From NCBI RefSeq assembly GCF_002914585.1, contig NZ_PDDM01000040.1, positions 1-32,518 of the forward strand: 32,518 nt of DNA, read 5' to 3'. The translations under genes were made by a program, and so were the position numbers. How positions within the stretch are numbered: position 1 is the stretch's first letter; every line of letters begins with the position of its first letter. Below are positions 17,783 to 25,494 of this stretch, piece after piece. The notes beneath the pieces are model-generated. The model was not told where the DNA came from, made no database searches, and saw only the letters and a program-made list of their open reading frames with translations. The DNA comes from Pseudanabaena sp. BC1403. Its GTDB lineage: Bacteria; Cyanobacteriota; Cyanobacteriia; Pseudanabaenales; Pseudanabaenaceae.

Positions 17783-18136
17783 TTATATTTTTACTTCGAT
17801 CCCATCCCAAAGTTCTGCGATCGGTTTAGTTCTGCCATTCATTACGTCATCCCAACCACGCCGAAAACTTTCTGCCGCAGGTTCGAGTTCCTGTGAAGTT
17901 TCTTGTGAAGGTAGGTTTTGGGATTTTTGATGATTTGCCTGTCTTACAGCTTCAACTTCTTGAGTAATATCTTCTAAATTTAGCTCGTCAGTTTGCACTG
18001 AATGCAGAAGTTTTTTGAATCGCACCGAAAAAGTGTCTTTTTCTAGTAAATGCAATAATTCCAGTTTTTCTTCTAGATTGCATTGTGCGATCGCTGTTTT
18101 AAGTTGAGAGAAATCTATGGAGATGGATACATTCAT
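17783..18136 (-). CDS. Antitoxin-like small protein (VapB-like N-terminus), orphan
   Basis: The 117-residue acidic protein has an N-terminal helical block (LEEKLELLHLLEKDTFSVRF, then KKLLHSVQTDELNLEDITQE and VEAVRQ) like the antitoxins that precede PIN-type toxins in cyanobacteria. Its C-terminal stretch (SFRRGWDDVMNGRTKPIAEL, then W) resembles another common cyanobacterial antitoxin tail. No PIN toxin follows; downstream is only the glycosyltransferase relic at 17577-17645. It starts 32 bp after the MazF-like gene on the same strand, so it may be co-transcribed as a third module gene. The family assignment is from recollection of similar proteins; function is not shown. Confidence 0.5.
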   Translation of the reverse strand: MNVSISIDFSQLKTAIAQCNLEEKLELLHLLEKDTFSVRFKKLLHSVQTDELNLEDITQEVEAVRQANHQKSQNLPSQETSQELEPAAESFRRGWDDVMNGRTKPIAELWDGIEVKI

Positions 18137-18168
18137 TTTTTACTTCGTTTGATAAATGACATTTGACT

Positions 18169-18525
18169 CTAGGTTAACTCCAGTGCTGTCTTTAAACAGT
18201 CGTTGACTTTTTGGAGTGAGGAATTCGGTAGCTGCCCCAATTTCCTAAGTATTTTATCTTTACTGAGTGTAAGTAGATTGACGCAGTTAATAACAGAATC
18301 TTGCCTCAATCCAGATTGTTGTCCTTCATGGGTTGTCATCTTGATTAATAATTGCGTTGGTTCTAAAGAGCGTTGGGTTTGGCTTGTGATTTGGACTACG
18401 ATTGTGTTTTTGAGACGTTGATTGTCGCGATCGTTCTGGATTACAAGGACTGGACGAACTTTAGTTTCACTACTCGAAGTGTAAGGATAATCAACTAGCA
18501 CAATATCTCCGCGCTGAATATTCAT
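18169..18525 (-). CDS. MazF/PemK-family toxin (endoribonuclease)
   Basis: The 118-residue protein opens with MNIQRGDIVLVDYPYTSSSE and KVRPVLVIQND, the SH3-like barrel signature of MazF/PemK toxins, in which the RGD(I/V) and RPVLV strands line the RNA-binding face. A middle VVQITSQ strand and QDSVINCVNLLTLSKDKI, corresponding to the family's S-x-hydrophobic core near the active site, follow. It overlaps the upstream antitoxin gene by 4 bp (18522-18525), the usual coupling of toxin to antitoxin. Likely an mRNA interferase; cleavage specificity cannot be deduced. Confidence 0.85.
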   Translation of the reverse strand: MNIQRGDIVLVDYPYTSSSETKVRPVLVIQNDRDNQRLKNTIVVQITSQTQRSLEPTQLLIKMTTHEGQQSGLRQDSVINCVNLLTLSKDKILRKLGQLPNSSLQKVNDCLKTALELT

Positions 18526-18788
18526 GATTGTCTGCGGGGATCGAGATCGTTGTATATATCCATCGCTGGATCGTCCCAGCCTTCTTTCCCGAAGGTTTCC
18601 ATGACAGGAAGATACATATCTTGCAAGAATTGATTGTTTTGTTCTTCAATTAACAGTGCTTTTATTTTTGCATATACTTCTTCGCGAATAAGTACATAGG
18701 TTATGGCTGTATCTGGATCAATGGCACGAGGAGGAGTTTCGACCTGTTTGATGACATCTTGCCTTTGCTCAAGAGTTAGTTCGATCAT
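18522..18788 (-). CDS. Antitoxin of the MazF-like toxin
   Basis: An 88-residue protein with an N-terminal segment (MIELTLEQRQDVIKQVETPP, then RAIDPDTAITYVLIREEVY) that recurs in antitoxins paired with PemK/MazF toxins, and an acidic C-terminal region (EGWDDPAMDIYNDLD) suited to blocking the toxin. It is the first gene of the module, with GGAG (18797-18800 on the opposite strand) about 8 nt before its ATG. The toxin follows with a 4-bp overlap. Name and partner are inferred from position and resemblance. Confidence 0.75.
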   Translation of the reverse strand: MIELTLEQRQDVIKQVETPPRAIDPDTAITYVLIREEVYAKIKALLIEEQNNQFLQDMYLPVMETFGKEGWDDPAMDIYNDLDPRRQS

Positions 18789-18810
18789 TTTTTATTCTCC
18801 AGATTTTTAA

Positions 18811-18839
18811 TTTATACTGATTGCCTGATTGCTGGTGAA
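18811..18839 (-). promoter_or_regulatory. Candidate promoter/operator of the toxin-antitoxin module
   Basis: On the minus strand a TATAAA (18816-18811) lies 17 bp from a weak -35-like TTCACC (18839-18834). Between them is a perfect tandem repeat of the 8-mer GCAATCAG (18832-18817). Repeats in the promoter of a toxin-antitoxin module are often bound by the antitoxin complex; here that is only inferred. Confidence 0.35.
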
Positions 18840-18977
18840 AAGATTGATAAATGTTTCCGTTAGAACTAGGATATTGCTAATATTGTACAGTGATCGCCTA
18901 AATCTTCAGTATCTAACCGCGATCGCCTCTCATTAAACCTAAACAAATCCCAATGATCGCGTTGGTACTAAACAATC

Positions 18978-19064
18978 AGCGATCGCTTAGCTCATGCTGC
19001 TAAATATTCTTGGGCAGCACACGCAAAAATGATTAGCGATGCTTACGAGAGCATTGTAAATTAA
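18978..19064 (+). pseudogene. Decayed 3' end of a glycosyltransferase gene (copy 2)
   Basis: The frame from 18978 reads SDRLAHAAKYSWAAHAKMIS, then DAYESIVN and a stop, matching the C-terminal helix of GT4 glycosyltransferases (YSW-x-x-HA-K). An in-frame TAA at 18969-18971 closes it upstream. The tail parallels the relic at 17577-17645 (WAAHAK-x-IS-x-AYE). No other gene is seen in the gap 18789-19145. Confidence 0.5.
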
Positions 19065-19145
19065 CACCAAAATACAAATTAAGTATTGATTGAGTACAGT
19101 CAAATCAACTTCAGTACTCATTGATTTGCATATTTCTTCAGTCTA

Positions 19146-20672
19146 TTAATTGATATAATTGCTTTTTGAGCCAAATAGTTGAACCTCATCTAAGGATAGG
19201 GTTTCGTCCATATTATTTAATATCTCTTCATCTATCAATGGATAATAATTGATAAGATTTTTCATTTCCTCGCTTAACCATTCCGAATTCCATATTAATG
19301 TATTCGGCTCATTCAACTTTTGGCAGAGTTTTTCTTCAAAATACCTTTCTCTCTGATGCTTCAATATTGCTCTTTGTAGCCAGACCTGCAAATGACCTGT
19401 ATTAGGTATTTTGTCAAATTTATTGATAATGAGATTAATTGTTTCTTCCTTTTCACTTTCTTCAAGGAATAAAAATAACTCACTAAGTATTGCAGTTGAC
19501 ATTGGATATATTCTTGGATTTCTATAAGCAATATCAACAACTATACTAATGAGAACATTGATATTCTGGCTGGTCTTATTCATGGATTTTATTCGCATTA
19601 AAAACTTATTCATTGCTTTAACAAGGCTGCCAGAGTTTGGGTATTTCTTAGCTAAACTATGAATTAGAAAAAGATGTTCTTGTATATTTTTATTTCCTCT
19701 TTTATTGAGAATCCAAAATAATTTGTCAGGTTTAATAGATTCCTCTATAACATTACTTGAAGCTCTAGTTTTATGAGGGTTTAAACACATTCCTAGATCC
19801 ATAAGAATTTCTGTAATATGTTTTACAATAAACTCTGCATCTTGTGGACTATTTGTAAAAACACGATAATCATCTCGATACCGAATTACTTCAAAATCTT
19901 TCAGGTCTTTATTTATAACTCTTTTTGATAATTCAAGATCTACAAAACCTAAAACCATCTCCGCTATAAAATCCATTAAAACACTACCTTGTGGAATGCC
20001 ATTTGTTTGCCCAAATGACATATTTTGAAGATGTGTATCAATAATATTTCCAATAAGATGCTTGTTATGCTTCTCAGCCTTTGCTAATTCTTTAGTATGT
20101 AGCGCCCAAGGAACAGAATGAGTATAAATTGAGCCATAACAGTCTGATATATCAGTGTGTAAAATATAATCAAATTTCAAAGCTAGCTCAATAGACCTTT
20201 GTTCAATAGCTTCCCACCAATTAGTTACTGTCTCTGCTTTGTCAGAACTTTCACTCTCTGACTTAAGAGGTATACTATAACAATTTATATTTTTATTGGC
20301 ACGAAATTCACTGAATCTTTGAACAATTAAGTTCCAGTTGTTCTCTTCTGTTATTTTGTGTACAAGAGATACATATATAGCAGGATGCATTAGCTGAAGA
20401 GGTCGCCAAGAATATCGACCATCTTTATTGTTAAGAAATCTATAGTTTACATTTTCATAGTCACTAGGGAAAGTTGCTTTTGGTTTTCCTTTTTCCATAT
20501 CATGATAACTTCCATAGAAATCGGATAGTAACTTACCTTCAATTTTTTCAGATAATGTATGAATTAGTTTGTCAAATATGTAGTAGCGAGGAAGGTCAAA
20601 GGTAAAGTAACTCTCTGCTTTTATAAAATATGTTTTTGCTTCTGTATGGTTTAGTTCTAAAACATTTTTCAT
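19146..20672 (-). CDS. Reverse transcriptase of the UG/Abi (defence-associated) type
   Basis: The 508-residue protein holds the reverse-transcriptase palm motifs: motif A YILHTDISDCYGSIY with D174, motif B QTNGIPQGSVLMDF (222-235), motif C VIRYRDDYRVF with D267-D268, then GMCLNPHKT and the KLFWILNKRG strand. From about 330 to 500 it is entirely helical in character, without the maturase, endonuclease or integrase domains of group II introns or retroelements. A palm followed by a helical repeat domain is typical of the unknown-group/Abi reverse transcriptases, several of which (DRT systems) defend against phages. I cannot assign the subclass. Promoter at 20730-20757. No HIP1 site occurs in the gene and it is more AT-rich than its neighbours, pointing to recent acquisition. 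Substrate, template RNA and product are unknown. Confidence 0.85.
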   Translation of the reverse strand: MKNVLELNHTEAKTYFIKAESYFTFDLPRYYIFDKLIHTLSEKIEGKLLSDFYGSYHDMEKGKPKATFPSDYENVNYRFLNNKDGRYSWRPLQLMHPAIYVSLVHKITEENNWNLIVQRFSEFRANKNINCYSIPLKSESESSDKAETVTNWWEAIEQRSIELALKFDYILHTDISDCYGSIYTHSVPWALHTKELAKAEKHNKHLIGNIIDTHLQNMSFGQTNGIPQGSVLMDFIAEMVLGFVDLELSKRVINKDLKDFEVIRYRDDYRVFTNSPQDAEFIVKHITEILMDLGMCLNPHKTRASSNVIEESIKPDKLFWILNKRGNKNIQEHLFLIHSLAKKYPNSGSLVKAMNKFLMRIKSMNKTSQNINVLISIVVDIAYRNPRIYPMSTAILSELFLFLEESEKEETINLIINKFDKIPNTGHLQVWLQRAILKHQRERYFEEKLCQKLNEPNTLIWNSEWLSEEMKNLINYYPLIDEEILNNMDETLSLDEVQLFGSKSNYIN

Positions 20673-20729
20673 GGGTGAAATATATTTTTATACAACTAGA
20701 TATTAAATGGAGAATTTCCTTATAACACC

Positions 20730-20757
20730 ACTATAAGCTGTTTATTTAGGCTGTCAA
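20730..20757 (-). promoter_or_regulatory. Sigma70-type promoter for the reverse transcriptase gene
   Basis: On the minus strand TTGACA (20757-20752) is followed after 16 bp by TATAGT (20735-20730). Transcription would begin near 20723, leaving a leader of about 50 nt before the ATG at 20672. The flippase gene upstream on the same strand ends at 20793, so the reverse transcriptase can be expressed independently of the polysaccharide genes. Confidence 0.65.
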
Positions 20758-20792
20758 CTTTTAGAGAAGAAAACATTAAGATATATAAGCTT

Positions 20793-22106
20793 TTAGATGC
20801 CTTCTTTTGCTTCAATTGCAATTATCTCCTTATCCATCACCTTAGAAATATAGGAAGACACCCAAACCGTATAAGCAGGGGAAGCAATACTATGGGTCAA
20901 GAAAACTGCTACAGCTACACCTAACACGCCCCAATTAACCCCAACTAGTAGCGCGATCGCAAAAGCACCTGTAAATAGAATATTCCAAGCGAAATCCCAA
21001 TCAGGTTTATCGATCGCCCAAAGTCCATTAGAAGCAACATTCGCAAAAGGTCGCGGGATTGCTGACAGGCAAATTAGAATTAATAGAGGGATTGCAGGTA
21101 TCCATTTTTGCCCAAAGATAATTGGTACATAAAATGGAGCGAGTCCAGACTGCAAAATTACTAAAGGCAAGATAATCCAAGCAACTCTCTTAAACGTTTG
21201 GAAGTATCTTTCTTTAAATTCTCTTGGCTGACTACGAGCATCACAGAGGTGGGGGAACAATGCCGTATCAAGGGCATTGATCGCACTCATACTAATTCCA
21301 AGACCAGCATTGAAAGCAAAATAATATAAACCTAACGCTTCCACGCCTAGAAATCTACCTGCGATCACATAGTCGAGGTTATTTGTTAAAGTATGCATGA
21401 TTTTTACCCCCAAAACGCTGCGACCAAACCGTACAATTTCTTGCCATCCATTGAGAGTAAATTCGCTGGTTGGTCGCCAAGGATTACTGCGATAATGGAC
21501 AATCACCCAGACAGGAGCCACTAAGACCTTTGGCAGCACGATCGCCCACATCCCAAAGCCAAAGAAAGCAAGGATAATCGTGAGGATATTATCAACAGAA
21601 ACTTGAATGCCATTTGCGATCGCTGAAACATGAAGACGATTCTCGCGATTTGAAAGGGAAGCTTGCACCAAAGCGATCGGAATGATGAGATAGACCGTAG
21701 CCATTACGCAAATAGGTAGGATAATGCGGGGATCGTTATAAAACCAACTGACTGGGAAAGCCGCAATACATTGCCCTAAAAACACTAATCCACAGACAAT
21801 CCAGTTTAGCCAATAGGAAGTTTGGCAAAGTTTCGGTAAGTCATCAGCATCGGCTTGTATGAGTTTTGCCCAGATCCCATTTTGGGTAAATACATTCACA
21901 AATTCATTGGTAGTCAGTACCAATGCCGCCAGACCATAGTCTTCTTTGGTCAATAACCTTGCTAAAACGACCGTCGCAGCTAGTCGAGAAACGCGAATGA
22001 ATAGCTGCGACAAGCCTAGCCAACCGAGATTGCGGAGAAAGCGATCGGCTAATTTTTCTTTAATTACTTTGATGATTTGCTGGACTGCCAAAACAGAGCC
22101 TCCCAT
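20793..22106 (-). CDS. Wzx-type polysaccharide flippase (oligosaccharide flippase family)
   Basis: A 437-residue membrane protein, mostly hydrophobic, with a positive N-terminus followed by FLRNLGWLGLSQLFIRVSRL, then AATVVLARLLTKEDYGLAAL, the recognisable first-helix and YG-loop pattern of the Wzx/RfbX family. These transporters move lipid-linked repeat units from the inner to the outer face of the cytoplasmic membrane. It overlaps the preceding glycosyltransferase gene by 43 bp (22064-22106); a TTG five codons in would shorten the overlap but is a weaker choice. It is the last polysaccharide gene before the reverse transcriptase. Substrate specificity is not readable. Confidence 0.87.
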   Translation of the reverse strand: MGGSVLAVQQIIKVIKEKLADRFLRNLGWLGLSQLFIRVSRLAATVVLARLLTKEDYGLAALVLTTNEFVNVFTQNGIWAKLIQADADDLPKLCQTSYWLNWIVCGLVFLGQCIAAFPVSWFYNDPRIILPICVMATVYLIIPIALVQASLSNRENRLHVSAIANGIQVSVDNILTIILAFFGFGMWAIVLPKVLVAPVWVIVHYRSNPWRPTSEFTLNGWQEIVRFGRSVLGVKIMHTLTNNLDYVIAGRFLGVEALGLYYFAFNAGLGISMSAINALDTALFPHLCDARSQPREFKERYFQTFKRVAWIILPLVILQSGLAPFYVPIIFGQKWIPAIPLLILICLSAIPRPFANVASNGLWAIDKPDWDFAWNILFTGAFAIALLVGVNWGVLGVAVAVFLTHSIASPAYTVWVSSYISKVMDKEIIAIEAKEGI

Positions 22107-23065
22107 TCAGATAGGTATCTTTCCCATGCACCACGCACAGACTCTCTGCCATTATCTCCCCAATTACTCAGAGTTTGCGGTGAAGTTTTGTAGATATGTA
22201 CAACTTTAGCGATCGCCTCTTTGAGAGCCTCTACATTTGCTCCCACAACCAAGCCACAGCGATCGACCTGTTCGACTAGTCCATCTACGCTTGTCACAAT
22301 TACAGGCTTCCCTGCCGCTTTTGCTTCTAGGCAGACGTTGCCCCAAGGCTCCCATCGTGAGGGAATAACGATAACATCGCAAATTTCTAAAAACTGTGGA
22401 ACATTGTTTAACTGCCCCATAAATTGAATACGGCGATCGCCCTCAGCAATTTGTCTGAGTAACTCCTCCTTCTCACCATAGCCACCAATCAGTAGTTCTA
22501 CATCCAAATCTGGCAGTTCTTGCAACGCTTTTAGCAAAAGCTCGATTCCTTTTTGCTCAGAAAATCGACCATAAACGCCGAGAACTAATCTTTCTCCCAA
22601 AGGTTTGGCAGGTACAGTCAAGAAATCATCTAGAACGCGACATTGTTGAATTATGGTCAATTTTCGATGTTTGACCAGTTTATTTTCTAGCATCCAATTC
22701 ATTTGGGCATAGGAAATGGCGATCACTCGATGGGCAATGCTATAGGCGAGTTTCAGCATCAGCCGAAATCTCCATTTAGAAGGGACGTTTATCGCTTCAA
22801 AAGCTTCTGAATAATGATGCTCTTGAATAATTAACTTACTTCGCGATCGCAGCCGCAATAAAGTAAAAATAAACTTCCAAGAACAAGCATCATGGACAAC
22901 GATTAAATCTGGCTTTAATTTAGATCCTTGGGAAAAAACTTCCTGAAGCGTTTGCAGAAAAAAATCAAACTTTTCGCTGAGTGGAGATCTCAGTAAACTA
23001 TTCACTGAAGCCGTCACACCGCCCACATTGCGATCGATCAGAATATGTAAAATGCTAGGTTTCAT
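22064..23065 (-). CDS. GT4-family glycosyltransferase (tandem copy 2)
   Basis: The 333-residue retaining GT-B enzyme has an N-terminal acceptor domain beginning KPSILHILIDRNVGGVTASV, a C-terminal donor domain at about 170-320 with GVYGRFSEQKGIELLLKALQ, IGGYGEKEELL, and the EX7E motif in WEPWGNVCLEAKAAGKPVIV. It would transfer a sugar from a nucleotide donor to the lipid-linked intermediate on the cytoplasmic side. It is a close paralog of the adjacent gene at 23104-24102, clearly arisen by tandem duplication, and overlaps the flippase gene by 43 bp. Sugar and linkage are unknown. Confidence 0.88.
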   Translation of the reverse strand: MKPSILHILIDRNVGGVTASVNSLLRSPLSEKFDFFLQTLQEVFSQGSKLKPDLIVVHDACSWKFIFTLLRLRSRSKLIIQEHHYSEAFEAINVPSKWRFRLMLKLAYSIAHRVIAISYAQMNWMLENKLVKHRKLTIIQQCRVLDDFLTVPAKPLGERLVLGVYGRFSEQKGIELLLKALQELPDLDVELLIGGYGEKEELLRQIAEGDRRIQFMGQLNNVPQFLEICDVIVIPSRWEPWGNVCLEAKAAGKPVIVTSVDGLVEQVDRCGLVVGANVEALKEAIAKVVHIYKTSPQTLSNWGDNGRESVRGAWERYLSEWEALFWQSSKSSK

Positions 23066-23103
23066 AAATATACAAGATCAAGATCAAGTGTAAAGTTCAG
23101 ATT

Positions 23104-24102
23104 CTATGATTTCCTAATTAGCTGTTCAGATAGCTTATCCCATTCTATTAGATATCTCTCCCATGCGCCGCGCACCGATTCTCTACCATTATTACCCCAA
23201 TCAAGGAGCGTTTGCGGCGAAGTTTTATGAATATTCACAACTTGCACGATCGCCTGTTTCAACGACTCGGCAGTTGGTTCAGCAATTAATCCACAGTCAA
23301 TTACCTGTTCGGTCAGTCCATCAACATTCGTCACAATTACAGGTTTAGCAGCAGCTTTAGACTCAACACAGACATTGCCCCAAGGTTCCCACCGAGAAGG
23401 AATGACAGAAACATCGCAGGTTTCTAGAAATTTGGGGACATTTGTCAACTTTCCTACAAATTGAATACGGCGATCGCCATTCGCCATTTGTCGCAATAGT
23501 TCTTCCTTTTCACCATAGCCGCCAATCAACAGGTCTATATCTAAGTCGGGTAGCCCTTGCATTGCTTCGAGTAACAACTCGATTCCTTTTTGATTAGAAA
23601 ATCGACCATAGACTCCAAAGATCAACTTTTCCCCCAAAGGCTTAACAGGTAAAGCCAAGAAGTCTTCTAGTACACGACATTGCTGAATTACTGACAATTT
23701 TTGAGGATTGACCAGTTTGTTACTTAGCATCCATTTACCTTGGGCGTGGGAAACTGCCACTACATAATTTGCGATCGCATGTGCTAATTTTAAAACAAGT
23801 CGAAATCGCCATTTAATAGGTACATTAATTGCTTCAAAAGATTTTGAATAATGATGATCATGAATAAGGACTTTGCCATGCGATCTCAAGCGCCGTAAGA
23901 GAGGCAAAATGCTCCATGATGATGCATCGTGAACGATGATTAAATCTGGCTTTAAGGTAGATATTTGTGCTAAAGCTTCGTCAGGCGTGAGCAGCAGAAA
24001 GTCATATTTCTCAGCCAGACGCGATCGCATCAAGCTATTAGTACAAGCAGTTACCCCACCTACATTGCGATCGCTTAGTAAATGTAGAATTTTAGGTTTC
24101 AT
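23104..24102 (-). CDS. GT4-family glycosyltransferase (tandem copy 1)
   Basis: A 332-residue paralog of the next gene, aligning along its whole length: RNVGGVTA near the N-terminus, HDHHYSKSFEAINVP, GVYGRFSNQKGIELLLEAMQ and the EX7E motif in WEPWGNVCVESKAAAKPVIV. The start at ATG 24102 (MKPKILHLL) is preferred to 24132 because it matches the start of the paralog and lies before the conserved GG-x-T block. The gap to copy 2 is 38 bp, so they are likely one transcript. The C-terminal ends show more divergence than the donor domain, suggesting related but perhaps different substrates. Confidence 0.88.
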   Translation of the reverse strand: MKPKILHLLSDRNVGGVTACTNSLMRSRLAEKYDFLLLTPDEALAQISTLKPDLIIVHDASSWSILPLLRRLRSHGKVLIHDHHYSKSFEAINVPIKWRFRLVLKLAHAIANYVVAVSHAQGKWMLSNKLVNPQKLSVIQQCRVLEDFLALPVKPLGEKLIFGVYGRFSNQKGIELLLEAMQGLPDLDIDLLIGGYGEKEELLRQMANGDRRIQFVGKLTNVPKFLETCDVSVIPSRWEPWGNVCVESKAAAKPVIVTNVDGLTEQVIDCGLIAEPTAESLKQAIVQVVNIHKTSPQTLLDWGNNGRESVRGAWERYLIEWDKLSEQLIRKS

Positions 24103-24228
24103 AAAGTTTAAAAAATTTTTTGTAGCGCACAACCTTACTTGTTATCAAAAAAGATCCCCTTTTTATTATCTACTTAATTTGCCTAATTCTATAGTAATGA
24201 TTGAGTTAGTTAGAAAAAATCAAAAATC

Positions 24229-24269
24229 AAAAGAGTAATGGCTACGCAAAGTGTCGCCATTACTCTTTT
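24229..24269. repeat. Hairpin repeat related to 17399-17435
   Basis: AAAAGAGTAATGGC (24229-24242) pairs with 24256-24269 around an imperfect inner stem and an AAA loop, followed by GGGTTTTAT. The sequence nearly repeats 17397-17447 in the same orientation, including the tail. It lies in the 318-bp gap between divergent operons, where no gene ends from the left, so here it is more likely a dispersed repeat than a terminator. Confidence 0.7.
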
Positions 24270-24381
24270 GGGTTTTATATCCTAAGCAAAACTTACATTG
24301 CAATAAGAGCAATATGAGCCCTTTTATTTTGATCGAATATCACTTTCTTGAAAGATCGCGATCTGTCCCACTCACTTTTAC

Positions 24382-24392
24382 TGCTATATAAT
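24382..24392 (+). promoter_or_regulatory. Candidate extended -10 promoter of the polysaccharide export operon
   Basis: TGCTATATAAT offers TG-n-TATATA or TATAAT about 30 bp before the start codon at 24421. No good -35 box is visible at the expected distance, so this is tentative. Confidence 0.4.
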
Positions 24393-24420
24393 TAGATGTG
24401 ACAATGAGGGAAATTTTCGC

Positions 24421-25494
24421 ATGAGGCTACTTGCTAAATACATACTTAAAGTAATTCCTTTAGCCCTTATATCGATCACTGCGTCATTTGCCTTTGTAAA
24501 TGGGGTAAATGCCATTCCACTGTCGCAGGGCGATCGCTTAAGGGTTTTAATTCCTGAGGGAGAACTATTTAGTGGGGTGTTTGAAGTCAATCTAGATGGC
24601 AAAATTCAGGTTCCATATCTCGATCCAATTTCAGTGCAGGGGCTAGAAATTAATGCGGTAAAGCAAAAGATTTATGACGCTTTAATTGCTCAGAAATATT
24701 TTCAACCAAAATTTTTGCAAGTCAATGTCAGCATCTTGCAATGGTCGGCTATTCAAGTAACGGTTTCGGGGGAAACATTTCAACCAGGAAGAATAATCGT
24801 CAATTCGCGATCGGCAGAAGATCGATCGCAACAGCAAAGTGTGTCTTCGGGAGACTATCCTCCTGAACGATACCTAACAGCAGCTCTGCGTGGCGCGGGT
24901 GGAGTTATGCCCAATGCTAATATTAAAGAAATTCTTTTGATTCGTAATGGTAAAGAACAAAAGATTGACTTCACAGGCATTTTTACAGGTGATCCTGTGG
25001 AAGATGTTCCTCTAGTAGCAGGCGATCGCATTATCGTGTCTAGATTGCCTCAACCTCAAAATCAATTCGTGCGACCTTCCCAAATCACACCTCCCGGTAT
25101 TCGAGTATTTCTCTCAAATCTAACTAATTCAGCTACTAGTAATTCTAGTTCGGCAATTAAATCCGATGGTTCTTCCTTTCCTTATGGGGCGAGATTTTCT
25201 CAGGCAGTTGTGTCCGCTAACTGTGCTGGAGGTGTAGTTACTGCCCATGACCGACACGCTTTACTTGTGCGGGTTGATCGCATTACAGGCGAGACTAGTT
25301 CGTGGGATCGTTCTATAGAGCAGATTATGAGAGATTCCAAGAATGATAATGACAACCCTTTTTTGATGCCTGAAGATACAGTTGCCTGCTATGACTCCAC
25401 AACTACAGATGTGAGAGATGTGTTTTCTACTATCTCCGATGTTCTGAATCCTTTAAATCTGCTCTTCGGCATCTTTGGAGGAAACAAAAAATGA
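24421..25494 (+). CDS. Wza/GumB-type polysaccharide export protein
   Basis: The 357-residue protein begins with a signal peptide (MRLLAKYILKVIPLALISIT, cut near residue 31, FVNGVNA), then a Poly_export domain (about 33-115: LSQGDRLRVLIP, DGKIQVPYLDPISVQG, YFQPKFLQVNVS) and an SLBB-like segment (VTVSGETFQPGRI). No lipobox cysteine is at the cut site, unlike E. coli Wza. A C-terminal third (VRPSQITPPG onward), with two or three cysteines, is less conserved. It should form an outer-membrane export channel with the co-polymerase encoded next, whose ATG overlaps its stop by 4 bp (ATGA at 25491-25494). Confidence 0.87.
   Translation: MRLLAKYILKVIPLALISITASFAFVNGVNAIPLSQGDRLRVLIPEGELFSGVFEVNLDGKIQVPYLDPISVQGLEINAVKQKIYDALIAQKYFQPKFLQVNVSILQWSAIQVTVSGETFQPGRIIVNSRSAEDRSQQQSVSSGDYPPERYLTAALRGAGGVMPNANIKEILLIRNGKEQKIDFTGIFTGDPVEDVPLVAGDRIIVSRLPQPQNQFVRPSQITPPGIRVFLSNLTNSATSNSSSAIKSDGSSFPYGARFSQAVVSANCAGGVVTAHDRHALLVRVDRITGETSSWDRSIEQIMRDSKNDNDNPFLMPEDTVACYDSTTTDVRDVFSTISDVLNPLNLLFGIFGGNKK

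Noticed and set aside
20673-20792. Structured RNA upstream of the reverse transcriptase, as in some DRT systems
   Set aside because: Only 120 bp are available, most of it promoter; only a weak GGAAATTCTCC self-complementarity is seen.
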